From contig JAFQBH010000044.1 of NCBI GenBank assembly GCA_017399765.1, positions 1 to 59,006 of the forward strand: 59,006 nucleotides of DNA, written 5' to 3'. Position numbers and translations under genes: made by a program. The notes under the pieces are model-generated. The model ran no database searches. It was not told the origin of the DNA and saw nothing but the letters and a program-made list of their open reading frames with translations. Shown in pieces: positions 34,984-43,736 of this stretch; the first letter of the stretch is position 1; every line of letters begins with the position of its first letter. This stretch comes from Oscillospiraceae bacterium (GTDB lineage: Bacteria; Bacillota; Clostridia; Oscillospirales; Ruminococcaceae).

Positions 34984-36805
34984 ATGAAAGTTCTATCATA
35001 TTTGTGTAAAGCTGATAATATTTGCCTTTTTGTTCAAGAAGGTCATCGTGGTCGCCGCGTTCAACAACTTTTCCCTGCTCAAGAACAAGAATTGCGTTTG
35101 AATTTCGTACTGTTGAAAGACGGTGAGCAATTATGAAAACCGTTCTTCCTTTCATAAGTCCGTCAAGACCTTTTTCAATAAGCTTTTCCGTTCTTGTATC
35201 GACGGAAGAGGTTGCTTCATCAAGGATCATAACCGGAGCTTCCGAAACAGCCGCCCTTGCGATTGCAAGAAGCTGGCGCTGTCCCTGGGAAAGGTTTGCG
35301 CCGTCGGAATGGAGCATTGTGTCATAACCTTGCGGAAGGTGGCTTATGAAATAGTGAGCGTTTGCGATTTTCGCGGCTTTGATGCAATCCTCATCCGTTG
35401 CATCAAGTCTTCCGTAACGAATGTTTTCCATAACGGTTCCGGTGAAAAGATGGGTATCCTGGAGAACTATTCCGAGAGAGCGGCGAAGATCATCTTTTCT
35501 GATATCCTTTACGTTTATTCCGTCATAGATTATTTCTCCGCCCTGGATATCATAAAAACGGTTGATAAGATTCGTAATGGTGGTTTTTCCGGCGCCGGTT
35601 GAACCGACGAAAGCGATTTTCTGGCCGGGTTTTGCGAAAAGCGAAAGGTCTTTCAGAACCGGTTTTCCTTCAACATAGGCAAAATCCACGTTGTTGAAGC
35701 GAACGTCACCGCGAAGGGGAACCCTTTTTCCGTCCGGAAGAACCCAGTTATAGTCGTTTTCAACTTTTTCAAGGGTAACTTTTCCTTCGTCAACTTCCGG
35801 TTTTTTATCAAGAACTTCGAAAATTCTTTCCGCACCCGCAAGGGCAAGCATTATGGAGTTGAACTGTTCGGAAATCTGGCTTACCCTGTCCGCAAAAGTT
35901 CTGATATATTGGAGAAACGCGATAAGAATTCCGCCGACCTGTTCTCCCGTAAGCCAGAGAACACCGATGGCGCATGTGAGTGCATAGAACATATGGGAAA
36001 GGTTGTTGAGAAGCGGACCGACAACGGAAGTTGCAAGGGTTGCGGTTGTGGAAGCCTTGCGGAGTTTTTCATTTATAGGCTCAAAGTTTTCCATAACCTC
36101 TTTTTCGTGAGTGAAAACTTTGATATCCCTTTGTCCGGAAATCATTTCTTCAATATATCCGTTTACGGAAGCGGCATATTTTTGCTGTTCGCGGTAGCTT
36201 TTGCTGCTGATTTTTGTGGTAACTCTAACAATAATGATTACTATCGCCGCAAGAACGACCATTATTGAGAAAAGCCGCATTGAAAGCGCAAGCATCATTC
36301 CTATGGTTCCTATGAGCGACATTATCGAAATCATAAGCTGGGTTATGCTGTGCTGCAAAAGTTCGTTGGTCGCCTCAATATCGTTTGTAAAATAACTCAT
36401 AAGGCTTCCGTGGGTGTTGTTATCAAAATACCTTATCGGAAGTTTTTGCATCTTTGCAAAAAGCTCGAAACGAAGTTCGCGCATTATAACGGTGCTGCAT
36501 TCCAGCATAAGACGGTTCAGAAGATAGTTCGTAACCGCGGAAAGAACATAGAGAAAAGCAAGACCCGCAAGAAGAGCGATATATTTTGCAAAAATTTCGT
36601 CCGGCGCAATTCCCGTTTCCTTAAGGATATTTACAAGAGGCTTCATGCAGTAGGAAGCGCCTATCGTTGCAACTGCATATACAAAAATCGAAGCAACCGC
36701 GGCAACAAGAATCGGGGTGCAGTGGCGGAAATATTTAAAAAGGCGGAAAAGCGTTTCCATCGGCGAAGAAGCGGCTTTATAGTTTCGGAGTTCAACTCTC
36801 GGCAT
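34982..36805 (-). CDS. ABC exporter, fused permease/ATPase (canonical site subunit)
   Basis: This 607-residue half-transporter has six membrane helices (about 30-310) and a C-terminal ATPase with Walker A (VGSTGAGKTTITNLI), a modified signature (LSQGQRQLLAIARA) and a canonical Walker B with catalytic Glu (VMILDEATSSVDTRTE). It overlaps the upstream partner by 14 bases. The pair fits heterodimeric multidrug/lipid exporters; the cargo is unknown. Confidence 0.93.
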   Translation of the reverse strand: MPRVELRNYKAASSPMETLFRLFKYFRHCTPILVAAVASIFVYAVATIGASYCMKPLVNILKETGIAPDEIFAKYIALLAGLAFLYVLSAVTNYLLNRLMLECSTVIMRELRFELFAKMQKLPIRYFDNNTHGSLMSYFTNDIEATNELLQHSITQLMISIMSLIGTIGMMLALSMRLFSIMVVLAAIVIIIVRVTTKISSKSYREQQKYAASVNGYIEEMISGQRDIKVFTHEKEVMENFEPINEKLRKASTTATLATSVVGPLLNNLSHMFYALTCAIGVLWLTGEQVGGILIAFLQYIRTFADRVSQISEQFNSIMLALAGAERIFEVLDKKPEVDEGKVTLEKVENDYNWVLPDGKRVPLRGDVRFNNVDFAYVEGKPVLKDLSLFAKPGQKIAFVGSTGAGKTTITNLINRFYDIQGGEIIYDGINVKDIRKDDLRRSLGIVLQDTHLFTGTVMENIRYGRLDATDEDCIKAAKIANAHYFISHLPQGYDTMLHSDGANLSQGQRQLLAIARAAVSEAPVMILDEATSSVDTRTEKLIEKGLDGLMKGRTVFIIAHRLSTVRNSNAILVLEQGKVVERGDHDDLLEQKGKYYQLYTNMIELS

Positions 36806-38609
36806 TCTGCTCTTCCTCCTCTCTCATCTGGCTTTCATAAACGTCGCGGTAAATTGCGCTTCGCTCCATAAGTTCGCTGTGGGTTCCGACGTCGGAAAGT
36901 TTTCCTTCATCAAGAACGGCAATTCTGTCGCAGGTCATAATGGAAGCGATTCGCTGGGCGATTATTATTTTTGTTGTTCCCGGAAGAGAATTATGAAGAG
37001 CCCGGCGGATATGTTCATCGGTAGTCATATCGCAGGCGCTTGTTGAGTCATCAAGAATAAGAATCTTCGGGCGTTTTATGACCGCTCGGGCAATTCTAAG
37101 GCGCTGGCGCTGTCCGCCGGAAAGGTTTGCGCCGTCCTGTTCAAGAACGGTTTCGTAACCGTCTTTAAAACGGTCGATAAATTCATCGGCGCAGGCGATA
37201 TAGCAGGCTTCCTTCATATCATCAATGGTAGCGTTCGGGTCGCCCCAGCGAAGGTTATCGGCAATTGTTCCGCTGAAAAGCGAACCGTTTTGGAGAACCA
37301 TTGAAACCCCGCTGCGAAGATTTTCGAGCTTATAATCCTTAACGTTGATTCCGCCGACTTTTACTGTTCCGGAAAGGGCATCGTAAAAACGCGGAATAAG
37401 ATTTACAAGGGTGGATTTTCCTTCGCCTGTTCCGCCGATTATTCCCATTGTTTCTCCGGATTTTATATGCAGGTTGATATGGGAAAGTTCAAGTTTATCC
37501 TCTTTTCCGTTATAGCTGAAGCAAACGTCCTCAAAATCAACGCTTCCTTCGGAAACTTTTGCGTCCGAATCCCCGTCGGTTATATCGATTTTTTCATCAA
37601 GAACTTCGTTGATTCTTATAAGAGATGCCTGGGCACGGGAAAGGGACATTACAAGCCAGGAAAGCATTGTAAGAGAGCTTACAGCCTGGGTGGTATAGGA
37701 AACCATACTTACGAGTTCGCCGGTAAGAAGTCCGGTGTTTTCGAAGATGATTTCTTTTCCGCCGAGGAAAAGGATTATAATTGTGCAGCCCCACATAATG
37801 AGCATCTGGATAGGGCCGGTCATTGTAAAAAGCCTTGCGGAAGAAAGTTGGGCATTTCTTAAATCCTCGGTCGTTTCGCGGAAGCGTTTTGATTCATAAT
37901 CTCCGCGGACATAGGCTTTTACAACTCTGCTGCTGACGAGGTTTTCCTGAACGGCTTTATTCATTGCGTCCATTTTACGGAGCATTTTTTTAAAGCGAGG
38001 CTGGCCGGTTTTTATGAGCACCGCAAGAATTCCAGCAAGAAGCGGAATGCAGAAAAGGAAAACCACCGCAAGATGAGGCGCAATTGTGAACGCCATTACT
38101 GTTGCCATAATAATCATAATCGGCGAGCGCATTAAGGTTCTTAAAACCTGGAGCATTGTCATTCTCATGGTGTTAACGTCCGTTGTTGCCCTTGTTATAA
38201 GGCTTGAAGTTGAAAAACGGTCCGTATTTGCGAAAGAAAAGTTCTGGATTTTTTCAAGAAGCGAAGAACGGAGGTTTTTTGCAAAACCCTGGCTTGCAAG
38301 GGCGGAAAATTTTGCCGCAAGAAGTCCGCACATCATTGAAACAATTGCAACGCAGACCATTCCTATTCCTACGGTTATTACAAAGCGGTTGCGGTTCGCA
38401 ACAAGTTCCGCCGGAAAAAGCCATTTGAGCATGAAATCTTCTTCACGATAAAGTCCGCCGTCAACGATTACGGACATGAGCATCGGAATGAGCACTTCGA
38501 GCATTACTTCCGCGCAGCCGAAAATCATCGTAAGCACAGTATATTTTTTATAGCCTTCAAAGTTTTTTTTAAGATGGCGGAAGATGCTTTTTTTCTGTTC
38601 CTTTTCCGT
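36792..38609 (-). CDS. ABC exporter, fused permease/ATPase (degenerate site subunit)
   Basis: This ~605-residue half-transporter has six membrane helices and an ATPase with Walker A GGTGEGKSTLVNLI, signature LSGGQRQRL and Walker B LILDDSTSACD, where Asp replaces the catalytic Glu; this is the usual asymmetry of heterodimeric exporters. The start is uncertain. The frame is open to a TTG at 38675, but that TTG is the -35 of a consensus promoter. After the transcription start, an AAGGAG RBS is followed by no ATG, GTG or TTG for over 60 bases; ACG at 38609 has the right spacing. The elbow helix (SIFRHLKKNFEGYKKY) should be included. Confidence 0.85.
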   Translation of the reverse strand, partial: TEKEQKKSIFRHLKKNFEGYKKYTVLTMIFGCAEVMLEVLIPMLMSVIVDGGLYREEDFMLKWLFPAELVANRNRFVITVGIGMVCVAIVSMMCGLLAAKFSALASQGFAKNLRSSLLEKIQNFSFANTDRFSTSSLITRATTDVNTMRMTMLQVLRTLMRSPIMIIMATVMAFTIAPHLAVVFLFCIPLLAGILAVLIKTGQPRFKKMLRKMDAMNKAVQENLVSSRVVKAYVRGDYESKRFRETTEDLRNAQLSSARLFTMTGPIQMLIMWGCTIIILFLGGKEIIFENTGLLTGELVSMVSYTTQAVSSLTMLSWLVMSLSRAQASLIRINEVLDEKIDITDGDSDAKVSEGSVDFEDVCFSYNGKEDKLELSHINLHIKSGETMGIIGGTGEGKSTLVNLIPRFYDALSGTVKVGGINVKDYKLENLRSGVSMVLQNGSLFSGTIADNLRWGDPNATIDDMKEACYIACADEFIDRFKDGYETVLEQDGANLSGGQRQRLRIARAVIKRPKILILDDSTSACDMTTDEHIRRALHNSLPGTTKIIIAQRIASIMTCDRIAVLDEGKLSDVGTHSELMERSAIYRDVYESQMREEEEQNAES

Positions 38610-38646
38610 TTTTATCCTCTCCTTTTTTGTTTCGTATCCAACAAAA

Positions 38647-38675
38647 ATTATACCAAAACCGAAGGATTTATTCAA
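38647..38675 (-). promoter_or_regulatory. Predicted sigma-A promoter of the ABC exporter operon
   Basis: On the - strand, TTGAAT (38670-38675), a 17-bp spacer ending in TGG, and TATAAT (38647-38652) form a near-perfect extended promoter inside the open frame of the first exporter gene. Confidence 0.7.
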
Positions 38676-38753
38676 TATTTACCATTTATAAATAAAAAGG
38701 GGTTCCGCTGCTTTCTTTTGGTGATTTTAATAGCGGCGGTTTCGTTTTTCAAC

Positions 38754-38789
38754 AAAAAATCCTTTCCGGAAAACCGGAAAGGATTTTTC
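38754..38789 (-). terminator. Intrinsic terminator of the sigma/anti-sigma operon
   Basis: A 15-bp perfect stem (38755-38769 with 38774-38788) with AAAA loop and A/T tracts lies just past the anti-sigma stop. Confidence 0.87.
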
Positions 38790-38797
38790 TGTTTTTT

Positions 38798-39646
38798 TCA
38801 TTCCGCGAAGGGGCAGTCATATTTTATATAGACGTTAAAGCCTTCGTGTTTTGTCTGCGTCTTTTCTTCCGCGGTATGGGTATGCCAGAAGGTTGATACA
38901 TAAATTATTTCTGGAATATCCGGATTTGCATAAACCTCGAATTCGCCTTCGTTGCTGACAAGTTTTCCTCTCGGAACGGTATCGTGACCGGAAAATTCGG
39001 TTGTTCCCATCAAAACAAAACCTTCCGGAGGTTCTCCTTCAATACGGACTCCGTATTTTGTTTCCATTTCATCAAGGTATTCCCAAGTTACGTCCGGGTT
39101 ATTGCCATAGGGTTTTGCGCTCCACATGGAAATATAGTAATCTCCGCTTACGCAAACAAGGTCTTTTCCTCTTAATCTTTCATCAACATAGCGTACATAG
39201 GCATCATGGGGTTCCGCCGGAACTATCGTTCCGTTTGAATCAACCTCTCCGTTGGTTCTGACTTCATGATATACCAAAACCCATTCGGACATATCCGGAT
39301 TTACATAATACGGACAATTTTCAAAACCGCCGACATCGGTTTCGCCCGCATAGACAAAACCTTCCGGAAGTTCTTTATAAACAGAATCCGCATACGGCGA
39401 AATAAAATATTTTATTCCGTTTTCGGTAAGATTAGGCGGGACTTCTCCCGGATCCGAGGTTTCCGGTTCCTGGGGAGGAGCATAAAATATTCCGGAAGCT
39501 GCAAAACCCGCGATAATACAGATACAGGCCGCCGCGGCAAGCCATTTTATCCATGGATTTTTCTTTCGCTTCGGTTTTTCTTCCGCTTCTTCAATAAACT
39601 CCGGCGCGATAAGTCCGATTTTTTCAAGAAATTCGTTCCCTCTCAT
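38798..39646 (-). CDS. Putative membrane anti-sigma factor
   Basis: This 282-residue protein has a cytoplasmic N-terminus of ~32 residues, one membrane helix (WIKWLAAAACICIIAGFAASGIFY) and a ~220-residue extracytoplasmic domain with two similar halves (PEGFVYAGETDVGGFENCPYYVNPDMSEWVLVY and PEGFVLMGTTEF...FEVYANPDIPEIIYV). Its ATG overlaps the stop of the ECF sigma gene, which is the standard arrangement for a cognate anti-sigma. No zinc-binding HxxxCxxC motif is visible. The function is inferred mainly from position and topology. Confidence 0.7.
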   Translation of the reverse strand: MRGNEFLEKIGLIAPEFIEEAEEKPKRKKNPWIKWLAAAACICIIAGFAASGIFYAPPQEPETSDPGEVPPNLTENGIKYFISPYADSVYKELPEGFVYAGETDVGGFENCPYYVNPDMSEWVLVYHEVRTNGEVDSNGTIVPAEPHDAYVRYVDERLRGKDLVCVSGDYYISMWSAKPYGNNPDVTWEYLDEMETKYGVRIEGEPPEGFVLMGTTEFSGHDTVPRGKLVSNEGEFEVYANPDIPEIIYVSTFWHTHTAEEKTQTKHEGFNVYIKYDCPFAE

Positions 39647-40212
39647 AAAACGTAACCCTCCTTTTCAAGGAATTCCCGGAGTTTTTTCCGGATTCGGAAA
39701 AGAACGGTTTTTACCTTGGATTCGGAAATCGAAAACTTTTCGGATATTTCCGAAACGGAATCCATATACCAATAGCGGCGGACAAAAATCTTTCTTTTTT
39801 CCGAACCAAGTTCCGCAAGAAATCTATTCATAATTTCCGCAAAAACCATATCGTCGATTCTGCAGTTCATATCGTCCGGCGAAGGTATACATTCTTCCAT
39901 TTCCGCGCTGAGTTCGCAGACAAAGGCGTTTCGCTTAAGGGCGGTTTTCTTCCGGCAGAAATTGAGCGAAATATTGCGGATTATCCGGGCAAGGAACGCA
40001 TAGAGATAGGTTTTCGGTTCGCTCGGCGGAATTATGTTCCAGGCTTCAAGATAAGTATCGTTTTCACATTCCTCCGCAGTTTCCATATCTCTTACTATTC
40101 CGTTAGAAACAGCGCGCAGACGTTTTCCGTATTTTTCGGAAGTTTTTTCGATTGCGGCTTCGTTACGTTCAAAATAAAGTTCAACGATTTTTTCGTCTTC
40201 CAAGGCTTTCAT
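39643..40212 (-). CDS. ECF-type RNA polymerase sigma factor
   Basis: This 189-residue protein has sigma region 2 (VELYFERNEAAIEKTSEKYGKRLRAVSNGIV, ECENDTYLEAWN) and region 4 with a helix-turn-helix (SVSEISEKFSISESKVKTVLFRIRKKLREFL). Length fits ECF sigma factors. It is co-translated with the membrane protein downstream (ATGA). It probably responds to an envelope signal sensed by that partner (inference). Confidence 0.9.
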   Translation of the reverse strand: MKALEDEKIVELYFERNEAAIEKTSEKYGKRLRAVSNGIVRDMETAEECENDTYLEAWNIIPPSEPKTYLYAFLARIIRNISLNFCRKKTALKRNAFVCELSAEMEECIPSPDDMNCRIDDMVFAEIMNRFLAELGSEKRKIFVRRYWYMDSVSEISEKFSISESKVKTVLFRIRKKLREFLEKEGYVL

Positions 40213-40285
40213 CTCCTTTCCGTTTTACTAAAAGGCCTTCAACCATATAAACGCATTTTTACAGCGGAAGGTTACACTTTTCTAT

Positions 40286-40315
40286 AAAAAAGGAACGGCG
40301 GGGCCGTTCCTTTTT
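40286..40315 (-). terminator. Intrinsic terminator of pepF
   Basis: A GGAACGGC stem (40292-40299 with 40303-40310), extended by A/T pairs, has a GGG loop. It lies 13 bases past the pepF stop. Confidence 0.85.
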
Positions 40316-40327
40316 CGTTTATTTAAA

Positions 40328-42130
40328 TTATTTATTGAGTTCTTCCATTTCTTCAACAAGTTCGCCGAAGAGCTTGAGGGCGGAGTTAACGGGTTCCGGG
40401 CTGCTCATATCTACGCCGGCAATTTTGAGAAGAGAAATGGGGTCTGCGCTTCCGCCGCTGGAAAGGAATTTTTTATATGCGGCAACGGCAGGTTCGCCTT
40501 CCGCAAGGATTTTGTTTGCAATTGCAACTGCGGCGGAAAAACCGGTTGCATACTGGAATACGTAATAGTTATAGAAGAAATGGGGAATTCTTGCCCATTC
40601 AAGAGCAATTCCGTCATCGGAAACCATATCGGGTCCGAAATAGAGTTTATTGAGTTCGTGATATTTTGCGGAAAGAGCATCTGCGGTAAGGGCTTCTCCC
40701 CTTTCGGACATTCTTCCGATTTCTCTTTCGAATTCAGCGAACATGGTCTGGCGATAAACGGTGCCTTTGAAGGAATCGAGGAAATGGTTGATGAGATATG
40801 CTCTTTCGGTCTTATCGGTGGTTTTTCCGAGAAGGTGACGCATAAGAAGAACTTCGTTGCAGGTGGAAGCAACTTCCGCAACAAAAATTACATAACCGGC
40901 GGTGTTGACCGGCTGATATTTGGTGCTGTGATAGCTGTGGAGAGCATGGCCCATTTCGTGAGCAAGGGTAAACATGCTGTCGAGGGTATCCTTATGGTTA
41001 AGGAGAACATAAGGATGGGGTTTTCCGGAACCGGTGGAATATGCTCCGCCGCGTTTTCCTTCGTTTTCATAAACGTCGATCCAGCGGTTTTCAAAGCCTT
41101 CTTTAAGAAGTGCGGTATAATCTTCGCCGAGAACCGCAAGAGCTTCGAGAACGGTTGCTTTTGCTTCGTCAATGCTGATTTTGGAAGCGGCGTCGGCTAC
41201 GATAGGAGTATAAACGTCATACATATGGAGTTCGTCAACTCCGAGCATTTTTTTGCGGAGAGCGACGTATTTATACATTTTATCAAGGTTGCTGTGAACT
41301 GCTTCGATAAGGTTATCGTAAACTTCTTCCGGAACTTCGGTATGGTCAAGAGCGGCTTCGCGGGTTGTGTTATATTTTCTTGCCTTTGCGAAGAAGTTGC
41401 GTTTTTTGAATTCGCCGTCAAGGGTCATTGCGATAGTGTTCTTAAAATCGCCGTAGCGGCCGTAGAATGCTTCAAAAGCGTTCTTTCTGAGAACGCGGTC
41501 GGAACTTTCCTCCAGCGGAACAAAAGAACCGTTGGTGAGGGCGTGTTCGTTGCCTTCGGAGTCAACAACGCTCGGGAATTTAAGGTCGGCGTTGCGGAGG
41601 ATTCCGCCGATTTTATCTGCGGAATCTGCCATTTCCTCTGCAGAAGCAAGAAGGGCTTCTTCCTCTTTGGAAAGGATATGGGCGGCTCTTCTGCGGATTT
41701 TATAGATGCTTCTGCGGTAAGTTTCGAGTTCGGGACATTCGGCATAGAAAGCATTGAGTTTTTCTTCCGGAATTGCCATGATTTCAGGAGTTGCATAAGC
41801 GGAAGCGGATTCTATCGCAACAATGGTTGCCATTGCTTTTCCGCGGAAATCCTGATATTTTGCGTTGCTCATATCCTGGTCGCCGCTGCAGCTTGCATAG
41901 GTATAGAGAGTTTCAAGGCGAACGGTAAGTTCGTCGTCTTTTTTGAAAAACTCCAAAAGATTTGCGGCGGATTCGCCGAGAGTTCCCTGGAGCTTTGCGA
42001 CTTCCGCCGGATAAACTTTAAGTGCTTCATATTCTTCAAGCCATGCTTCGTCACTTTCGAACATATCTTTAAGGTTCCAGGTATATTCTTCCGGAACTTC
42101 GCTTCTTTTAAGAATTCTGTCTTCTGCCAT
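40328..42130 (-). CDS. pepF: Oligoendopeptidase F
   Basis: This 600-residue M3B zinc metallopeptidase has the HExxH motif in LAHEMGHALHSYHS (around residue 390) with the downstream Glu in FVAEVASTCNEVLL. It is of full family length and is expected to be cytoplasmic, cleaving peptides of roughly 7-17 residues. Monocistronic with RBS GGAGG and its own terminator. Confidence 0.95.
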   Translation of the reverse strand: MAEDRILKRSEVPEEYTWNLKDMFESDEAWLEEYEALKVYPAEVAKLQGTLGESAANLLEFFKKDDELTVRLETLYTYASCSGDQDMSNAKYQDFRGKAMATIVAIESASAYATPEIMAIPEEKLNAFYAECPELETYRRSIYKIRRRAAHILSKEEEALLASAEEMADSADKIGGILRNADLKFPSVVDSEGNEHALTNGSFVPLEESSDRVLRKNAFEAFYGRYGDFKNTIAMTLDGEFKKRNFFAKARKYNTTREAALDHTEVPEEVYDNLIEAVHSNLDKMYKYVALRKKMLGVDELHMYDVYTPIVADAASKISIDEAKATVLEALAVLGEDYTALLKEGFENRWIDVYENEGKRGGAYSTGSGKPHPYVLLNHKDTLDSMFTLAHEMGHALHSYHSTKYQPVNTAGYVIFVAEVASTCNEVLLMRHLLGKTTDKTERAYLINHFLDSFKGTVYRQTMFAEFEREIGRMSERGEALTADALSAKYHELNKLYFGPDMVSDDGIALEWARIPHFFYNYYVFQYATGFSAAVAIANKILAEGEPAVAAYKKFLSSGGSADPISLLKIAGVDMSSPEPVNSALKLFGELVEEMEELNK

Positions 42131-42230
42131 AATTCAAAAAAACCTCCGTAAAAATCTTTTTTGTTTTTCCCTGCGGGAATTTTTCCCGCCAACAGGGACA
42201 TTATACTACATATCACGGAAAAAGGCAAAA

Positions 42231-42257
42231 GAAAAATCCCGCTCCGTTGGAGCGGGA
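42231..42257 (-). terminator. Intrinsic terminator of the DUF6273-like gene
   Basis: A 10-bp perfect stem (ATCCCGCTCC, 42235-42244, with 42248-42257) has a GTT loop and a T5 run on the - strand. Confidence 0.85.
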
Positions 42258-42264
42258 TAAAATA

Positions 42265-42834
42265 TTATTCGGCTAAAGAAAGGTCTATCCACATCGCAGG
42301 GCGGATTCCCCTTTCGCCAAAATCGGCGTAGCTTCCGATTTCATAAATATAACCCGCGTTGCTTACGACGGCAAAACGTTTTGAATCGATTCCGGAAGTT
42401 CTGAGCCACCAGATACAATTTCCTTCGCTGTCGGTTTTTGTTCCGTTTTGGACCGCAAAATCCGTCGCTTTGGCAATTCTTTCTTCATCGGAAGAGAAAA
42501 AACTTTCCGCTTCCTCAATGCTCAGAAGAAAAACACGGTCTTTTGTTTTGTTTCCGTCGGTTTTTCCGTAAATTTTGTTCTTCGGGTTTTCGATTTCCGA
42601 AAGAACAATCATCTCTTTTTCTTTTTCGGTAAAAACCTTATCGAAAAAAACTCCGTTAAGCCATTTTCGGATTTTTGAATCTTCCCAGCTTATGTTTCCG
42701 AATTTCGGATTTATCGGCATGGAATCTATGCAGTTTTTTGTAACTGCGAGGATTTTGTTTTCGCTTTTTTCGAGCACAATCCATTCGATTTCTTCATAAT
42801 AAAAACCGAATTTGAAGATTTCGCCTTTTTCCAA
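42265..42834 (-). CDS. DUF6273-like protein
   Basis: This 189-residue protein carries the pattern of DUF6273: IEWIVLEKSENKILAVTKN, WEDSKIRKWLNGVFF, DRVFLLSIEEAESFF, CIWWLRTSG, and a final RPAMWIDL. Such domains are common and uncharacterised in gut Firmicutes and look carbohydrate-lectin/FGE-like. The frame starts with TTG at 42834, about 11 bases after AGGAGG; an ATG nearer to the RBS is in another frame. No signal peptide is seen. Confidence 0.8.
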   Translation of the reverse strand: MEKGEIFKFGFYYEEIEWIVLEKSENKILAVTKNCIDSMPINPKFGNISWEDSKIRKWLNGVFFDKVFTEKEKEMIVLSEIENPKNKIYGKTDGNKTKDRVFLLSIEEAESFFSSDEERIAKATDFAVQNGTKTDSEGNCIWWLRTSGIDSKRFAVVSNAGYIYEIGSYADFGERGIRPAMWIDLSLAE

Positions 42835-42896
42835 AACTGCATTTCCCTCCTTTTCGGATTTATACGATAATTATATTGCAGAAAAGAACAAAACAC

Positions 42897-42930
42897 AACA
42901 AAAAAGCTCCCCTTCAGGGGGAGCTTTTTT
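42897..42930 (-). terminator. Intrinsic terminator of the amino-acid ABC operon
   Basis: A 12-bp stem (42901-42912 with 42918-42929) flanked by A and T tracts lies 9 bases past the ATPase stop. Confidence 0.87.
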
Positions 42931-42938
42931 ACATTCAA

Positions 42939-43736
42939 TTATTTTGCAAGCATCATACGGTCGTTGGAAAATTCTTTTCCGCTTACTTCTTCGAATTTCG
43001 CAAGAAGATCCGGAACCTTAAGGTTCTTTTTCTCTTCGCCGGAAATATCGAGGATAACGTGGCCATGGTCCATCATGATAAGGCGGTTGCCATATTTGAT
43101 GGCGTCGTTCATGTTATGAGTTACCATAAGGGTGGTAAGGTGGTTTTCGGTAACGACTTTGTTGGTCATTTCGAGAACGGTTTTTGCGGTTTTGGGGTCA
43201 AGGGCGGCGGTGTGTTCATCAAGAAGAAGAAGCTGGGGTTTCTTGATCGTTGCCATAAGAAGGGTCAGAGCCTGGCGCTGGCCGCCGGAAAGAAGTCCGA
43301 CTTTTGAATCGAGCCTGTCCTCAAGACCAAGGTCAAGAGTTTTGAGGAGTTCGACGAACTGTTCGCGTTCTTTGTTGCTGATTCCCCATTTGAAACTTCT
43401 GTTTTTTCCGCGGCGAAGAGCAAACGCAAGGTTTTCTTCGATCCACATATCTCCGGCCGTTCCGCGAAGGGGATCCTGGAAAACGCGGCCGATATATTTT
43501 GCGCGTTTATATTCCGGGTCTTTGGTAACATCATGACCGTCGATGGAAACATGGCCTTTGTCAAGTTCAAAAACGCCTGCGACAGCATTGAGCATGGTGG
43601 ATTTTCCCGCTCCGTTACCGCCGATTATGGTTACAAAATCGCCTTCATCAAGGTGGAGGTTAAGGTCGATAAGAGCTTCCTTCTGAACGGGGGTTCCTTT
43701 GTTGAAGGTTTTATAAACGTTTTTTATATCAAGCAT
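42939..43736 (-). CDS. ABC importer ATPase (predicted aromatic amino-acid system)
   Basis: This 265-residue ATPase has Walker A (GGNGAGKSTMLNAV), signature (LSGGQRQALTLLMA) and Walker B (LLLLDEHTAALDPKTAK). It directly abuts the permease gene with no gap. With the permease and lipoprotein it forms a complete importer. The upstream T-box suggests phenylalanine as substrate. Confidence 0.93.
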   Translation of the reverse strand: MLDIKNVYKTFNKGTPVQKEALIDLNLHLDEGDFVTIIGGNGAGKSTMLNAVAGVFELDKGHVSIDGHDVTKDPEYKRAKYIGRVFQDPLRGTAGDMWIEENLAFALRRGKNRSFKWGISNKEREQFVELLKTLDLGLEDRLDSKVGLLSGGQRQALTLLMATIKKPQLLLLDEHTAALDPKTAKTVLEMTNKVVTENHLTTLMVTHNMNDAIKYGNRLIMMDHGHVILDISGEEKKNLKVPDLLAKFEEVSGKEFSNDRMMLAK

